In this document: piece by piece, positions 1-8,118 of the stretch
Position numbering within the stretch: position 1 is the stretch's first letter
Layout of the letters: every line of letters begins with the position of its first letter
Source of the DNA: Bacillota bacterium
GTDB taxonomy: Bacteria > Bacillota > Clostridia > Christensenellales > Aristaeellaceae
Length of the DNA: 36,522 nt
Direction of reading: 5' to 3'
Assembly (NCBI GenBank): GCA_023392515.1
Contig: JAEVYX010000132.1
Location: 1 to 36,522, forward strand
Position numbers and translations under genes: made by a program
The notes under the pieces: generated by a model
Database searches by the model: none
The model's input: only the letters and a program-made list of their open reading frames with translations
Told to the model about the DNA's origin: nothing

Positions 1-136
1 GGGGAAAGTCAAAAAATGCTGCGGAAATGCTTCAAGGCGGAGGGCCGGGCGCAAAAGGAAACAACCTGCCCGAAAAAAAGAAAAAAAAGCGTCTTAAACC
101 CTTGCGTACAAGCCTTATAATGGGTACAATACAACC
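1..136 (+). other. Left-edge stretch upstream of tilS; possible 3' end of an upstream gene
   Basis: No complete gene fits here. One forward frame is open from base 3 to a TGA at 150-152, so it would overlap the tilS start by 16 bases. Its translation is Gly- and Lys-rich (five Lys in a row near the middle) and I do not recognise it. A second forward frame is open from base 1 to a TAA at 118-120. Either could be the tail of an upstream gene or chance. A promoter-like sequence lies at 102-130. Confidence 0.3.
102..130 (+). promoter_or_regulatory. Putative sigma-A promoter directly before tilS
   Basis: TTGCGT at 102-107 and TACAAT at 125-130 are separated by exactly 17 bases. The -10 box ends only six bases before the tilS ATG, so transcription from it would start at or next to the start codon. 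Confidence 0.45.
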
Positions 137-1558
137 ATGGACACCTTATTGAAATCCCAGATCATGCCTGTTGTTTCCAGGGAACTGGCTGCAAACGGCC
201 TTGCCGCCGAGGGAAAGATCCTGCTGGCGGGGGTGTCCGGCGGAGCCGATTCTGTGGCGCTTTTGCATGCGCTGTGCGGTTTGCGGGAGGTCCATGGTTT
301 TTTTTTACGGGCCGTCCATGTGGAGCATGGTTTGCGGGGGGAAGCGTCCCTTCAGGACGCGGCCTTTGTAGAGGAGCTGTGCGAAAGCCTTCATGTGCCG
401 CTGACAGTGCACCATGCCGCTGCGGGAGAAGTGAAAAAAGCCTTGGGCGTTGGTACGGAGGAAGCGGCCCGGATTGCGCGCTATGCCTGCTTTGAAAAGA
501 CAATGGCGGAAACGGGCGCCCATGGCCTGTTGCTGGCCCACCATTTGGATGATCAGGCGGAAACGGTTTTGATGCATCTCATGCGGGGAAGCGGCCCCAA
601 GGGGCTGCAGGGCATGCTGCCTTGTGTTCCCTTCTCTGGGGGACTGCTCATCCGCCCCTTTTTGACATTGCCACGGCGTACATTGCGCAAGGCCCTTCAA
701 GAAGCGGGCTTTGCCTGGCGGGAGGATGAAACAAACGCCTCCCCCGATTGCTTTCGAAACGCGCTGCGCCTTCAGGTTTTACCGGAACTGGAACGCCTTT
801 CTCCCGGATGCGTAAACGCCATGGGCCGGCTTTCCGTTTTGATGGCATCCGAGGCGGATTACTGGCGGAAGGAAGCGGAATGCTGGCTGAAGGGGCGGAG
901 CAGGATTTCGGCCCTGGGGGCTTTTTTGGACAGGAAGGAGCTTCTGTCCGCACACCCGGCGTATCAGCGGCAGATCATCCGTGCTTTTTATGAAAAGACG
1001 GTTGGAGAAAAGGATGAAAGCTTATCCTACGATAAGACGGAAGAGCTGCTTGCCCTGCTTGATGGCAGCGGCGGCGCCGTAAACCTGCCCGGCGGCGTGA
1101 AGGCCGTTACAAGCCGGGATCGGCTGCATTTGATTTTGCCGGGCACGCCGGAAGCGCCTCAACCTGTGCCCCTTTCCCTTACGGGGGAAACATGCTTTGA
1201 CGGATTCCGCCTGTTTTTGCAGCCATGGCAAAAAGGCATGGCACTGGGCGATGGCAGAAGGGTTCAGGCCTTGGATGGGGAAAGGCTTTTGGAAGCGGTG
1301 GTTCGCACACGAAAGCCCGGGGACAGGATATCCCCTCTGGGCATGGCAGGCAGCCAGCCGCTGAAGGAATACTTGATTGACCGCCATGTGGACCGGCCCT
1401 TCCGGGACCGGATACCCCTCATCGCCCTGGGCGGGGAGATTGTATGGGTGTGCGGGGTAGGCCCCGCAAATACCGCGGCGGTCACGGCATCAACGGCACA
1501 TGCCGTGCTTTTTTCCCTTGAGGGCGAATTTCCCTGGGAATTGCCCAATGATGTTTAA
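137..1558 (+). CDS. tilS: tRNA(Ile)-lysidine synthase TilS
   Basis: TilS attaches lysine to C34 of tRNA-Ile(CAU) using ATP, which changes its decoding from AUG to AUA. It is an essential cytoplasmic enzyme. The N-type ATP pyrophosphatase PP-loop SGGADS is at residues 34-39, with VEHGLRG at 62-68 and HHLDDQAET at 135-143, all typical of the family. The 473-residue length includes the C-terminal tRNA-binding part. The hpt SD lies just downstream, and the tilS-hpt-ftsH order is the standard one in Firmicutes. There is no Shine-Dalgarno sequence before the ATG at 137. The next in-frame ATG (residue 10) also lacks one, so the start is the weakest part of this call: the gene could be leaderless or translationally coupled to an upstream gene. 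Confidence 0.95.
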   Translation: MDTLLKSQIMPVVSRELAANGLAAEGKILLAGVSGGADSVALLHALCGLREVHGFFLRAVHVEHGLRGEASLQDAAFVEELCESLHVPLTVHHAAAGEVKKALGVGTEEAARIARYACFEKTMAETGAHGLLLAHHLDDQAETVLMHLMRGSGPKGLQGMLPCVPFSGGLLIRPFLTLPRRTLRKALQEAGFAWREDETNASPDCFRNALRLQVLPELERLSPGCVNAMGRLSVLMASEADYWRKEAECWLKGRSRISALGAFLDRKELLSAHPAYQRQIIRAFYEKTVGEKDESLSYDKTEELLALLDGSGGAVNLPGGVKAVTSRDRLHLILPGTPEAPQPVPLSLTGETCFDGFRLFLQPWQKGMALGDGRRVQALDGERLLEAVVRTRKPGDRISPLGMAGSQPLKEYLIDRHVDRPFRDRIPLIALGGEIVWVCGVGPANTAAVTASTAHAVLFSLEGEFPWELPNDV

Positions 1559-1578
1559 TAGAGTTAGGAGATGCACCT

Positions 1579-2133
1579 ATGCAACGCGACGCAAAGCTCT
1601 ACAACGACCTTTCCGAAATCCTTCTCACCCGGGAGGAAATTGAACGGGCAGTGAAGGAATTGGGAGAGAGGATTACCCGGGATTATGCCGGGAAGGAACC
1701 GGTGATGGTAGGCATTTTAAAGGGAGCCATGATGTTTTTTGCCGACCTGATCCGCCATATCGACCTGCCGCTGAAAACCGAGTTCATGGCCATTTCCAGC
1801 TATGGCAGCGCCACCAAAACGTCCGGCGTGGTCCGTATTTTAAAGGATCTGGACAGGGACATCGTAGGCCAGGATGTACTCATTGTGGAGGATATTGTGG
1901 ATTCGGGGCTTACGCTGTCCTACCTCAAGCGGGCGCTGGAGGACCGGGGCGCGGCCTCCATCCGTATCATCACCTTATTGGATAAGCCCGCCCACCGAAA
2001 GGTGGAATTGGAGACGGATTACTACTGCTTTACCATTCCCGATGCATTCGTGGTGGGCTATGGCCTGGACTATGATGAAAAGTACCGCAACCTTCCTGAT
2101 ATTGGCGTTTTGCATCCTAGAATTTACAGCTGA
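1579..2133 (+). CDS. hpt: Hypoxanthine (guanine) phosphoribosyltransferase
   Basis: Purine salvage enzyme that transfers the phosphoribosyl group of PRPP to hypoxanthine or guanine to give IMP or GMP. It is 184 residues long, the usual size. The PRPP-binding loop is visible as VEDIVDSGLTL around residues 102-112, and the flexible-loop region with SSYG lies near residue 73. The SD TTAGGAG sits about 8 bases before the ATG, and the gene starts 20 bases after tilS stops, so the two are probably cotranscribed. In Bacillus, Hpt and TilS act together to activate ftsH transcription; the conserved neighbourhood here is compatible with that but does not prove it. Confidence 0.96.
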   Translation: MQRDAKLYNDLSEILLTREEIERAVKELGERITRDYAGKEPVMVGILKGAMMFFADLIRHIDLPLKTEFMAISSYGSATKTSGVVRILKDLDRDIVGQDVLIVEDIVDSGLTLSYLKRALEDRGAASIRIITLLDKPAHRKVELETDYYCFTIPDAFVVGYGLDYDEKYRNLPDIGVLHPRIYS

Positions 2134-2147
2134 TGAGGGGCGCAGGT

Positions 2148-2177
2148 TTGCATTTCCTTCATTAGCTGTGATATAAT
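2148..2177 (+). promoter_or_regulatory. Extended -10 promoter of ftsH
   Basis: TTGCAT at 2148-2153, an 18-base spacer and a consensus TATAAT at 2172-2177. The TG at 2169-2170, one base before the -10, makes it an extended -10 promoter. It lies in the hpt-ftsH gap, and no terminator was seen between those genes, so ftsH may be transcribed both from here and by read-through. Confidence 0.7.
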
Positions 2178-2212
2178 GATAAATCAATCTGGGTGTTAAG
2201 GAGGATCCTGTT

Positions 2213-4210
2213 TTGAAGAGATCATCCAAGGGTTTTATGGGATATGTCGTGCTGATTGGCGCGTTTATTCTCATCGCCGTTTTAATGAACGGCGGTTTTG
2301 GTATGACAGTAAATAAAAGGATAGAATATCCGTCGCTTTTGGAACTGATCAAGAACGATCAGGTGGCCAGGGTCGCCATCCGCAACAACAGCCTGGTGGG
2401 CATGCTGCGGGAAAGCCAGGTGGCCCAAAGCGACTTCCCCGAACGGAATTATGACTTTGAAACCACCATCGGCGAGGATTTTATTGAAACCGTGCGCCAG
2501 ATGGAAGCCACCAAAAAAGGTGTCACGTTGGATGAGGTTTCCGTCAGCGACCTGCGCTTCAGTGTGGAATACCGGGCGCCCATCGTGACACCCTGGTACA
2601 TGGATTTCCTGCCCTTCCTGCTCATTATGGGCGTATCCATCCTGTTCTGGGTCATCATCATGCGCCAGCAGGGCGGCGGCAACAGCAAGGTGATGTCCTT
2701 TGGCAAAAGCCGGGCGCGGATGGTGGACGCATCCAAGAATAAAATCACCTTTGCCGACGTGGCCGGAGCAGACGAGGAAAAAGAAGAGCTTCGAGAAATG
2801 GTGGACTTTTTGCGCAACCCCAAAAGCTACATTGATATGGGCGCGCGCATTCCCAAGGGCGTACTGCTTGTAGGCCCTCCGGGCACCGGTAAAACGCTGC
2901 TGGCCAAAGCTGTGGCTGGGGAAGCAAACGTGCCGTTTTTCACCATTTCCGGTTCCGACTTTGTGGAAATGTTTGTGGGCGTTGGCGCAAGCCGCGTCAG
3001 GGATTTGTTTGAACAAGCGAAGCGCTCCGCACCCGCCATTGTCTTTATCGACGAAATTGATGCCGTAGGCCGGCACCGCGGCGCTGGCCTGGGCGGTGGT
3101 CACGACGAACGGGAGCAGACCTTGAATCAGCTCCTGGTTGAAATGGACGGCTTTACCACCAATGAAGGCGTAATCGTCATGGCGGCCACCAACCGCCGGG
3201 ATATTCTTGACCCAGCGCTTTTGCGCCCCGGCCGTTTCGACCGGCAGGTGACGGTAAACTTCCCTGATTTAATGGGCCGTGTGGCCATTTTGAAAGTGCA
3301 TGCCAAGGGTAAGCCTCTTGCCAAGGACGTTGATTTTGAAAACGTCGCCAAGCGCACCCCCTATGCCACCGGCGCAGACCTGGAAAACGTGATGAACGAG
3401 GCTGCCATCCTGGCTGCCCGCGCCCGCAAAAAGGAAATCAGCCAGCTCATGCTGGTAGAAGCCATTGCCCGGGTGCAGATGGGTCCGGAAAAGCGCAGCC
3501 ATAAGGTGAATGAAAAAGACAGGCATATGGTGGCCTATCATGAGGCGGGCCATGCCATCGTAGCCCACGAGCTGCCCAATTGCGACGAGGTGCATCTGAT
3601 CACCATCGTGCCCAGGGGTGTTGCCGCCGGGCATACATTGGCTCTCCCCTCCGAGGAAAGGGATAACCTAAGCCGCAATACCCTTCTGGATGAAATCTGC
3701 ATGATTCTGGGCGGCCATGCCGCCGAGCAGGTGGCTCTGGACGATATTTATACCGGCTCCTCCTCCGACCTCAAGCGTGCCACCGAACTGTGCCGCCGGA
3801 TGGTGACCCAGTTTGGCATGAGTGATGCTTTGGGCACCATTTACCTGGGCAGCGACCAGGAGGTTTTTGTGGGCATGGAGTTTGGCCATTCCCGGGAATA
3901 TTCCGAGGAGGTGGCCTCCCAAATTGACAAGGAGGTCCGCCGCATTCTGGAAGAATGCTACCAAAAGGCAGTGAAGGTGCTCAGCGACAACCTGGAGAAG
4001 CTGCACAATGTCGCAAAGGCGCTTCTCAGCCAGGAAACGCTTTCACGCAATGAATTTGTGGCCTTGATGTCCGGCCTGACCCTGCCGATTCAGGAAGCCG
4101 CCGCGGTAACGGAGCAGCCCGCGCAGGAGCCGGAAGAACCGGAAAGCCCCCACGCGCCCATGCCGGATATGCGCCGTGCGCTGACCGGAGACGGGGGTGT
4201 CAAGCTATAA
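2213..4210 (+). CDS. ftsH: ATP-dependent zinc metalloprotease FtsH
   Basis: Membrane-anchored AAA+ protease that unfolds and degrades misfolded membrane proteins and regulators. Visible parts in order: TM segment about 10-26, extracytoplasmic domain about 30-125, TM segment about 131-150, Walker A GPPGTGKT at 221-228, Walker B VFIDEID at 277-283, second region of homology with arginines near 338-344, zinc motif HEAGH at 443-447, and the third zinc ligand Asp in the SSSDL segment near 519. At 665 residues it is a normal full-length FtsH with an acidic, proline-rich C-terminal tail. The start is a TTG: a perfect TAAGGAGG at 2197-2204 lies 8 bases upstream, whereas the first ATG is eight codons further in and has no such site. 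Confidence 0.98.
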   Translation: MKRSSKGFMGYVVLIGAFILIAVLMNGGFGMTVNKRIEYPSLLELIKNDQVARVAIRNNSLVGMLRESQVAQSDFPERNYDFETTIGEDFIETVRQMEATKKGVTLDEVSVSDLRFSVEYRAPIVTPWYMDFLPFLLIMGVSILFWVIIMRQQGGGNSKVMSFGKSRARMVDASKNKITFADVAGADEEKEELREMVDFLRNPKSYIDMGARIPKGVLLVGPPGTGKTLLAKAVAGEANVPFFTISGSDFVEMFVGVGASRVRDLFEQAKRSAPAIVFIDEIDAVGRHRGAGLGGGHDEREQTLNQLLVEMDGFTTNEGVIVMAATNRRDILDPALLRPGRFDRQVTVNFPDLMGRVAILKVHAKGKPLAKDVDFENVAKRTPYATGADLENVMNEAAILAARARKKEISQLMLVEAIARVQMGPEKRSHKVNEKDRHMVAYHEAGHAIVAHELPNCDEVHLITIVPRGVAAGHTLALPSEERDNLSRNTLLDEICMILGGHAAEQVALDDIYTGSSSDLKRATELCRRMVTQFGMSDALGTIYLGSDQEVFVGMEFGHSREYSEEVASQIDKEVRRILEECYQKAVKVLSDNLEKLHNVAKALLSQETLSRNEFVALMSGLTLPIQEAAAVTEQPAQEPEEPESPHAPMPDMRRALTGDGGVKL

Positions 4211-4220
4211 CCCAGCCATA

Positions 4221-4236
4221 TCCCCGGGAACGGGGA
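4221..4236 (+). other. Small GC hairpin in the ftsH-PHP gap
   Basis: TCCCCG and CGGGGA form a 6-bp stem around a GGAA loop, which fits the GNRA tetraloop pattern. No T-run follows, so it is not an intrinsic terminator. It may stabilise the ftsH 3' end or separate expression of the two genes. Confidence 0.45.
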
Positions 4237-4269
4237 AAGGATATCCCTTTCGCTAAAGACAAGGCACCG

Positions 4270-5121
4270 GTGCCGCTAAGACCCGACCTGCATGTGCATA
4301 CCACCGCTTCCGACGGGGAATTTGACGAAGCGCAGATAATGGCCATGGCCCGGGAGCGGAACCTCAATTTGATTGGTATAACAGACCACGATACCCTGGA
4401 AGGGGTTCTCAAAATGCAGGCCCAGGGGATGGATGCAGGCCTGATGGTCCTTCCCGGCGTGGAAATCAGCGCAGGCGGCGACCAGGAGGTTCACTTGCTG
4501 GGCTATGGCATCCATAGCGGCATGAAGCCCCTGATTATGCTGATGGACGATATGCGCAGGGAGCGGATGGAACGGACCGATAAAATGATCCGCCGCCTGC
4601 AGGCTATGGGGCTTTCCATCGACATGGAAGACATTGCCCACGTAAAATCCCATAGCCTGGGCCGGGCCCATATCGGCCGGGCACTTGTGAAAAAGGGAGT
4701 CGTGGACAGCGTATACGAGGCCTTTGACAAGTATCTGTCCCCGGGGCGGCCCGGGTATGAACCCAAGGAAAAAATTCAGGTTACCAAAGTGATAAGCCTG
4801 CTCAGATCCTGCGGCGCGGTGCCGGTTATCGCCCATCCGGGGCGGCTGAAATTTGCTCCGCTGGTTTTTGAAACTCTGCTCAATGCCTGGAAGGACGCGG
4901 GCCTGATGGGGCTGGAGGTTTACCACCCAGCTCACGTGAACGGCTCGCTGCCCTACTGGGAAGCGCTAGCCCGCCGGCATCGTTTATTAGTTACCGGCGG
5001 CAGTGATTTTCACGGGGCCGATGGCCGGCATATGGACCTGGGCGCCATGCTTCCTTATTGGCAAAGTGCCCACGAAGATGCCGAGGCCCTTCTGGATGCC
5101 CTTTATGGTTCTGAATTGTAG
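4270..5121 (+). CDS. PHP-domain phosphoesterase (TrpH/YciV, RNase AM-like)
   Basis: Polymerase and histidinol phosphatase (PHP) family hydrolase, 283 residues. Metal-binding motifs are visible along the chain: DLHVHT at 6-11, TDHDT near 38-42, PGVEIS near 63-68, AHPG near 180, and SDFHG near 246. The closest well-studied relatives, E. coli YciV/RNase AM, are 5'-3' exoribonucleases or 3',5'-nucleotide bisphosphate phosphatases, so a role in RNA or nucleotide turnover is likely but inferred. The proposed start is GTG at 4270, placing the HxH motif near the N-terminus as usual, but the SD before it is weak. The frame stays open upstream to the end of ftsH. The next gene begins 11 bases downstream. 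Confidence 0.85.
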   Translation: MPLRPDLHVHTTASDGEFDEAQIMAMARERNLNLIGITDHDTLEGVLKMQAQGMDAGLMVLPGVEISAGGDQEVHLLGYGIHSGMKPLIMLMDDMRRERMERTDKMIRRLQAMGLSIDMEDIAHVKSHSLGRAHIGRALVKKGVVDSVYEAFDKYLSPGRPGYEPKEKIQVTKVISLLRSCGAVPVIAHPGRLKFAPLVFETLLNAWKDAGLMGLEVYHPAHVNGSLPYWEALARRHRLLVTGGSDFHGADGRHMDLGAMLPYWQSAHEDAEALLDALYGSEL

Positions 5122-5132
5122 GGAGAATAGTG

Positions 5133-6740
5133 ATGTATCAGCAAGGATATCGACCGACGCCTGCGGCCCCTCCAAGGCCCGCCGTGCCCTTGTCCCAGCC
5201 GGCCCCCAAAAGCAGCGGCAGGGAAATGGCTCAAAAGCAAACAAGGAGCGGCCCGCGAAAGCCGGCCGGCGGCGGCGCGCCTAATGCGCCCTATGGCGGC
5301 GGTGTAAGCAGGCCCCGAAGGAAAAAATCCGGGCTGAGCCGGGCATTTTGGTTAATGGTGATTCTTGCACTCCTTGCCGGAGGCGCATATTATGGCAAGA
5401 CCTGGCTGGAGGTAAGCCCCTACGATCAATTGTTTGTAAACAATGTGTTTGTGGATGGCATTCACCTGGGCGGGCTGACCGCTCAACAGGGGATTGAGGC
5501 CATTCGGCAAAGTGCAGCGGGCCGGGAAAACGGCCTGGCCATCAGGCTAATGTACGGAGAACAGCACTATACCACCATTACCAGCGATATGCTGGCCATA
5601 TCCTATGATACCAACAGCGCACTCAATCAAGCCTGGACCATCGGCCATCAAGGCACGGTTTTTGACCGCAAACGGGAAATGGACGCGGTGAAGGCCGCTC
5701 CGCAGCAGATATATTCTGCCGTTCCCGGCGCCAACACACAGGTGATTGACTCCATTTTATTGAACCTGAAAAACGAATTGTACCAGGCTCCGGTAGATGC
5801 GGCACTCCTTACCTTTGATGCCAATTCCACGGACCCTTTTACCTTTCAACAGGAGGTTATGGGTCGCAGCCTGGACATCGACCCCCTTAAAACGGAAATC
5901 TACCGCATGGTGGGTGCCATGGAAAGCGGGGATGTGCAAATCGTTCCCACCTATACGGCTCCCAGGGTAACGGTGGAAATGCTGCGGGAAACCGTGGCGT
6001 TGCGGTTCCGGGCCACCACCCCCATATCCCCCGACAGCACGGAAAACCGCACCAACAACATCCGCCGGGCTTTCCAGTCCATCAGCGGAAAGGTGCTTGC
6101 ACCGGGGGAAAAGTTCAGCTTCAACAGTGAAGTTGGCTGGCGGACCACGAAAAACGGTTTCTTTGAGGCCATTGAATATGCCTATGGCGAAACCACCGAA
6201 GGCATAGGCGGTGGTGTATGTCAGGCCAGCACCACGCTGTATCAGGCGGCTATCTGCTCCGGGCTGGAAATTCTGGACCGTGAGCCCCATTCGGACAAGG
6301 TCAGCTATACCCCCTACGGCAAGGATGCCACGGTGTACATGTCCAGCAACAGGAAGATTGATTTCGTGTTCAAAAACAACACGGAAGGCAATATCTATAT
6401 CGCCGCATCGGTAAAAACGGATCCATCCAACCGGAAAAGATTCGTATGCGAAGTGGCCATGTATGGCATGTCCCTGGGGAATGTGAGATATGAGCTGGTT
6501 GCCGAGGAGGTAAGGACCATTCCCGCCCCCGCGGAACCGGAATATGTGAAGGATACCAAGCAGAAATACGTTACTTACAAGGATGAGGAATATCAGGTAA
6601 TCAAGGCCCGGGAAGGCCATGTGGTACAGTCTTTCCTTGTAAAGTATGTGGACGGCGTGGAAGCGGATCGCATCTTCGTGGCTGAGGATACGTACAAGGA
6701 GCGGGCTGCCCGGATTTATCGGGGCGTTAAAGACCGGTAA
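5133..6740 (+). CDS. VanW-family membrane-anchored protein with putative peptidoglycan-binding domain
   Basis: A cell-surface protein of unknown exact role. Layout: a proline- and glycine-rich cytoplasmic tail (1-68), one TM segment (about 73-89), an extracytoplasmic region resembling the YoaR-type peptidoglycan-binding domain (about 100-290), the VanW domain (about 305-430, with the GGGVCQAST segment at 360-368), and a G5-like C-terminal stretch (about 485-525). VanW proteins occur in some vancomycin-resistance clusters, but no resistance genes are present here, so this is a chromosomal relative. The SD GGGAG at 5121-5125 favours the ATG at 5133 (7 bases away) over the GTG at 5130 (4 bases). 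A strong terminator follows immediately. Confidence 0.85.
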   Translation: MYQQGYRPTPAAPPRPAVPLSQPAPKSSGREMAQKQTRSGPRKPAGGGAPNAPYGGGVSRPRRKKSGLSRAFWLMVILALLAGGAYYGKTWLEVSPYDQLFVNNVFVDGIHLGGLTAQQGIEAIRQSAAGRENGLAIRLMYGEQHYTTITSDMLAISYDTNSALNQAWTIGHQGTVFDRKREMDAVKAAPQQIYSAVPGANTQVIDSILLNLKNELYQAPVDAALLTFDANSTDPFTFQQEVMGRSLDIDPLKTEIYRMVGAMESGDVQIVPTYTAPRVTVEMLRETVALRFRATTPISPDSTENRTNNIRRAFQSISGKVLAPGEKFSFNSEVGWRTTKNGFFEAIEYAYGETTEGIGGGVCQASTTLYQAAICSGLEILDREPHSDKVSYTPYGKDATVYMSSNRKIDFVFKNNTEGNIYIAASVKTDPSNRKRFVCEVAMYGMSLGNVRYELVAEEVRTIPAPAEPEYVKDTKQKYVTYKDEEYQVIKAREGHVVQSFLVKYVDGVEADRIFVAEDTYKERAARIYRGVKDR

Positions 6741-6746
6741 GCGATG

Positions 6747-6777
6747 GGGCTGTCCTTTATCGGGACAGCCCTTTTTT
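6747..6777 (+). terminator. Rho-independent terminator after the VanW gene
   Basis: GGGCTGTCC (6747-6755) pairs perfectly with GGACAGCCC (6763-6771) around a 7-base loop, followed by six T (6772-6777). It ends the tilS-to-VanW block. Confidence 0.92.
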
Positions 6778-6779
6778 GC

Positions 6780-6785
6780 TATAAT
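6780..6785 (+). promoter_or_regulatory. Candidate extended -10 box of ridA
   Basis: A consensus TATAAT at 6780-6785 preceded by TGC gives an extended -10. The matching -35 region would fall inside the preceding terminator hairpin. The SD AAGGAG (6786-6791) abuts the -10, so transcripts starting here would begin at or after the SD. The promoter call is therefore tentative. Confidence 0.35.
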
Positions 6786-6803
6786 AAGGAGCGTGGGTTT
6801 TAC

Positions 6804-7184
6804 ATGCAGAAAAAGTGCTTTTTGACAAAGCTGGGGCCCAAGGCTGTGGGGCCGTACTCCACCGCTGTGGAGGCCAGGGAAACGGTGTACCTGTCCGGCA
6901 TGCTGGGCATTTGCCCCGAAACGGGGAAACTGGCGGAGGGCGGAGTGGGGGCCCAGACAACGCAGGTGTTTGAGAACTTGAAAACCGTATTATCCGAAAT
7001 GGGCCTTACCCTCCAAAGTGTGGTCAAGGCTACCGTGTACCTTACGGACATGAACGATTTCCAGCAGGTGAACACGATCTACGGCGCGGCCTTTGGCAGC
7101 GATTTTCCCGCCCGCACCTGCGTGCAGGTGTCAAAGCTTCCCTTGGGTGCCGCAGTGGAAGTGGAGTGCATTGCCCTGCGGTAA
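6804..7184 (+). CDS. ridA: RidA family enamine/imine deaminase
   Basis: RidA (YjgF/YER057c/UK114) hydrolyses reactive 2-aminoacrylate-type enamines produced by PLP enzymes to 2-keto acids plus ammonia, acting as a trimer in the cytoplasm. At 126 residues it is the usual size. The conserved GPYS is at 16-19, the substrate-binding Arg in PART at 104, and the late Glu of VECIA at 121. The ATG at 6804 is chosen because it follows AAGGAG at 6786-6791 (12-base spacing, a little long) and gives the standard N-terminus. An upstream in-frame ATG at 6744 lies in the terminator stem region and is rejected. Confidence 0.92.
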   Translation: MQKKCFLTKLGPKAVGPYSTAVEARETVYLSGMLGICPETGKLAEGGVGAQTTQVFENLKTVLSEMGLTLQSVVKATVYLTDMNDFQQVNTIYGAAFGSDFPARTCVQVSKLPLGAAVEVECIALR

Positions 7185-7250
7185 GGGTAATAAAGCGGGC
7201 GGCACATTGGAAATAATCCTAAAACGTGCGCACTCGTATACATGAATGCA

Positions 7251-7293
7251 AAAAGGTGGACAGCTTAACCATATCTGTTAGGCTGTCCGCTTT
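7251..7293. terminator. Bidirectional terminator between ridA and the GDPD gene
   Basis: GGACAGC (7258-7264) pairs with GCTGTCC (7282-7288). The stem continues inward through a T-G wobble into TAAC/GTTA (7266-7269 / 7277-7280) and outward into a flanking A-run on the left and T-run on the right. It serves ridA on the plus strand and the convergent phosphodiesterase gene on the minus strand, where four T follow. Confidence 0.82.
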
Positions 7294-7300
7294 ATTCATC

Positions 7301-8032
7301 TCATATTGTTTCACCTTTGATGGATGATGCGATATCCATCCGGTTCGTAAGAATCACATCAATGCCCATGGCAAGGTAGTTTCTTATATCTTCGGGCTTG
7401 TCCGCATAGTACAGGTTGCATTTAATCCCCCGGGCGTGGAGCGCGTCTATCAGTTCGCGGTCAAACATACCCAGCCAGAACTGCACCCGGAAGCAGGAAA
7501 AGCGCTCCGCCATTTCCATAATCGGCAGGGTGTCCCGGGGCAATTGAATGGCACAGCGGTGAATGTCAGGCGCGTGGCGCTGCATTTGCTCCAGTACATC
7601 CGGCGAGCCTGCAAAATACACGCTGTCTTCCAGATGATATGCGCAAATCAGCTCCTTCAGCTGGTGAATCAGCCGGCTGCTTTCGCCGCACTCCTTCAAG
7701 TGCAGATTCATGACAATGGAACCGCCGAATTTTTTGAATACCTCTTCGGGCGTTGCGAAGAAGGCGGTGCATTCATTTCCTTTTCCCATGGGCATGCGCT
7801 TTAACTCATCCAGGGTATAATCCGCGATAAGGCCTGTGCCTTGGGAAACCCGCTGGATGTGCGGGTCATGGGAAACGACCAATTGATGATCCCTGGTAAG
7901 GCGTATATCCAATTCGAGCTCATCGGCACCCAAGCCATAGGCGGCCCCAAAGGCTGCCATGGAGTTTTCGGGCAGCAGCCCGGACAAGCCCCGATGTGCG
8001 CAATAAGCCGGAAACTGTTCATTAGAAAGCAT
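7301..8032 (-). CDS. Glycerophosphodiester phosphodiesterase
   Basis: GDPD enzymes hydrolyse glycerophosphodiesters to sn-glycerol-3-phosphate and an alcohol, using a TIM barrel and a divalent metal. At 243 residues it is a typical compact cytoplasmic form (UgpQ-like) with no signal peptide. Motifs: HRG at 13-15, PEN at 21-23, metal-ligand segment ELD at 40-42, and catalytic SHD with His 55. The ATG is preceded by AAAGGGG in the right place. The gene lies 86 bases downstream of a HAD phosphatase gene and beyond it the transporter block, suggesting a shared role in phosphate-ester or sugar metabolism (inference). Confidence 0.9.
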   Translation of the reverse strand: MLSNEQFPAYCAHRGLSGLLPENSMAAFGAAYGLGADELELDIRLTRDHQLVVSHDPHIQRVSQGTGLIADYTLDELKRMPMGKGNECTAFFATPEEVFKKFGGSIVMNLHLKECGESSRLIHQLKELICAYHLEDSVYFAGSPDVLEQMQRHAPDIHRCAIQLPRDTLPIMEMAERFSCFRVQFWLGMFDRELIDALHARGIKCNLYYADKPEDIRNYLAMGIDVILTNRMDIASSIKGETI

Positions 8033-8073
8033 TTGCTAATCCCCTTTAAGGTATTTCCAAATACTGCGCAGGC

Positions 8074-8108
8074 CGCCGCCGTGGGTTTGAAATATGGCGG
8101 CGCTTTTT
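8074..8108 (+). other. Terminator-like hairpin facing the plus strand inside a minus-strand block
   Basis: CGCCGCC (8074-8080) pairs with GGCGGCG (8096-8102) and is followed by CTTTTT on the plus strand only. It lies in the gap between the HAD and GDPD genes, both on the minus strand. On that strand it is a stem in the GDPD leader without a T-run. Confidence 0.5.
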
Positions 8109-8118
8109 GCACACAAGT

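Noticed and set aside
5133..6740. Vancomycin-resistance determinant
   Set aside because: VanW domain only; no VanH, ligase, VanX or VanR/S-like genes nearby, so it is a housekeeping surface protein relative.
7185..7300. Possible small RNA or riboswitch after ridA
   Set aside because: The structure is fully explained as a bidirectional terminator between convergent genes.
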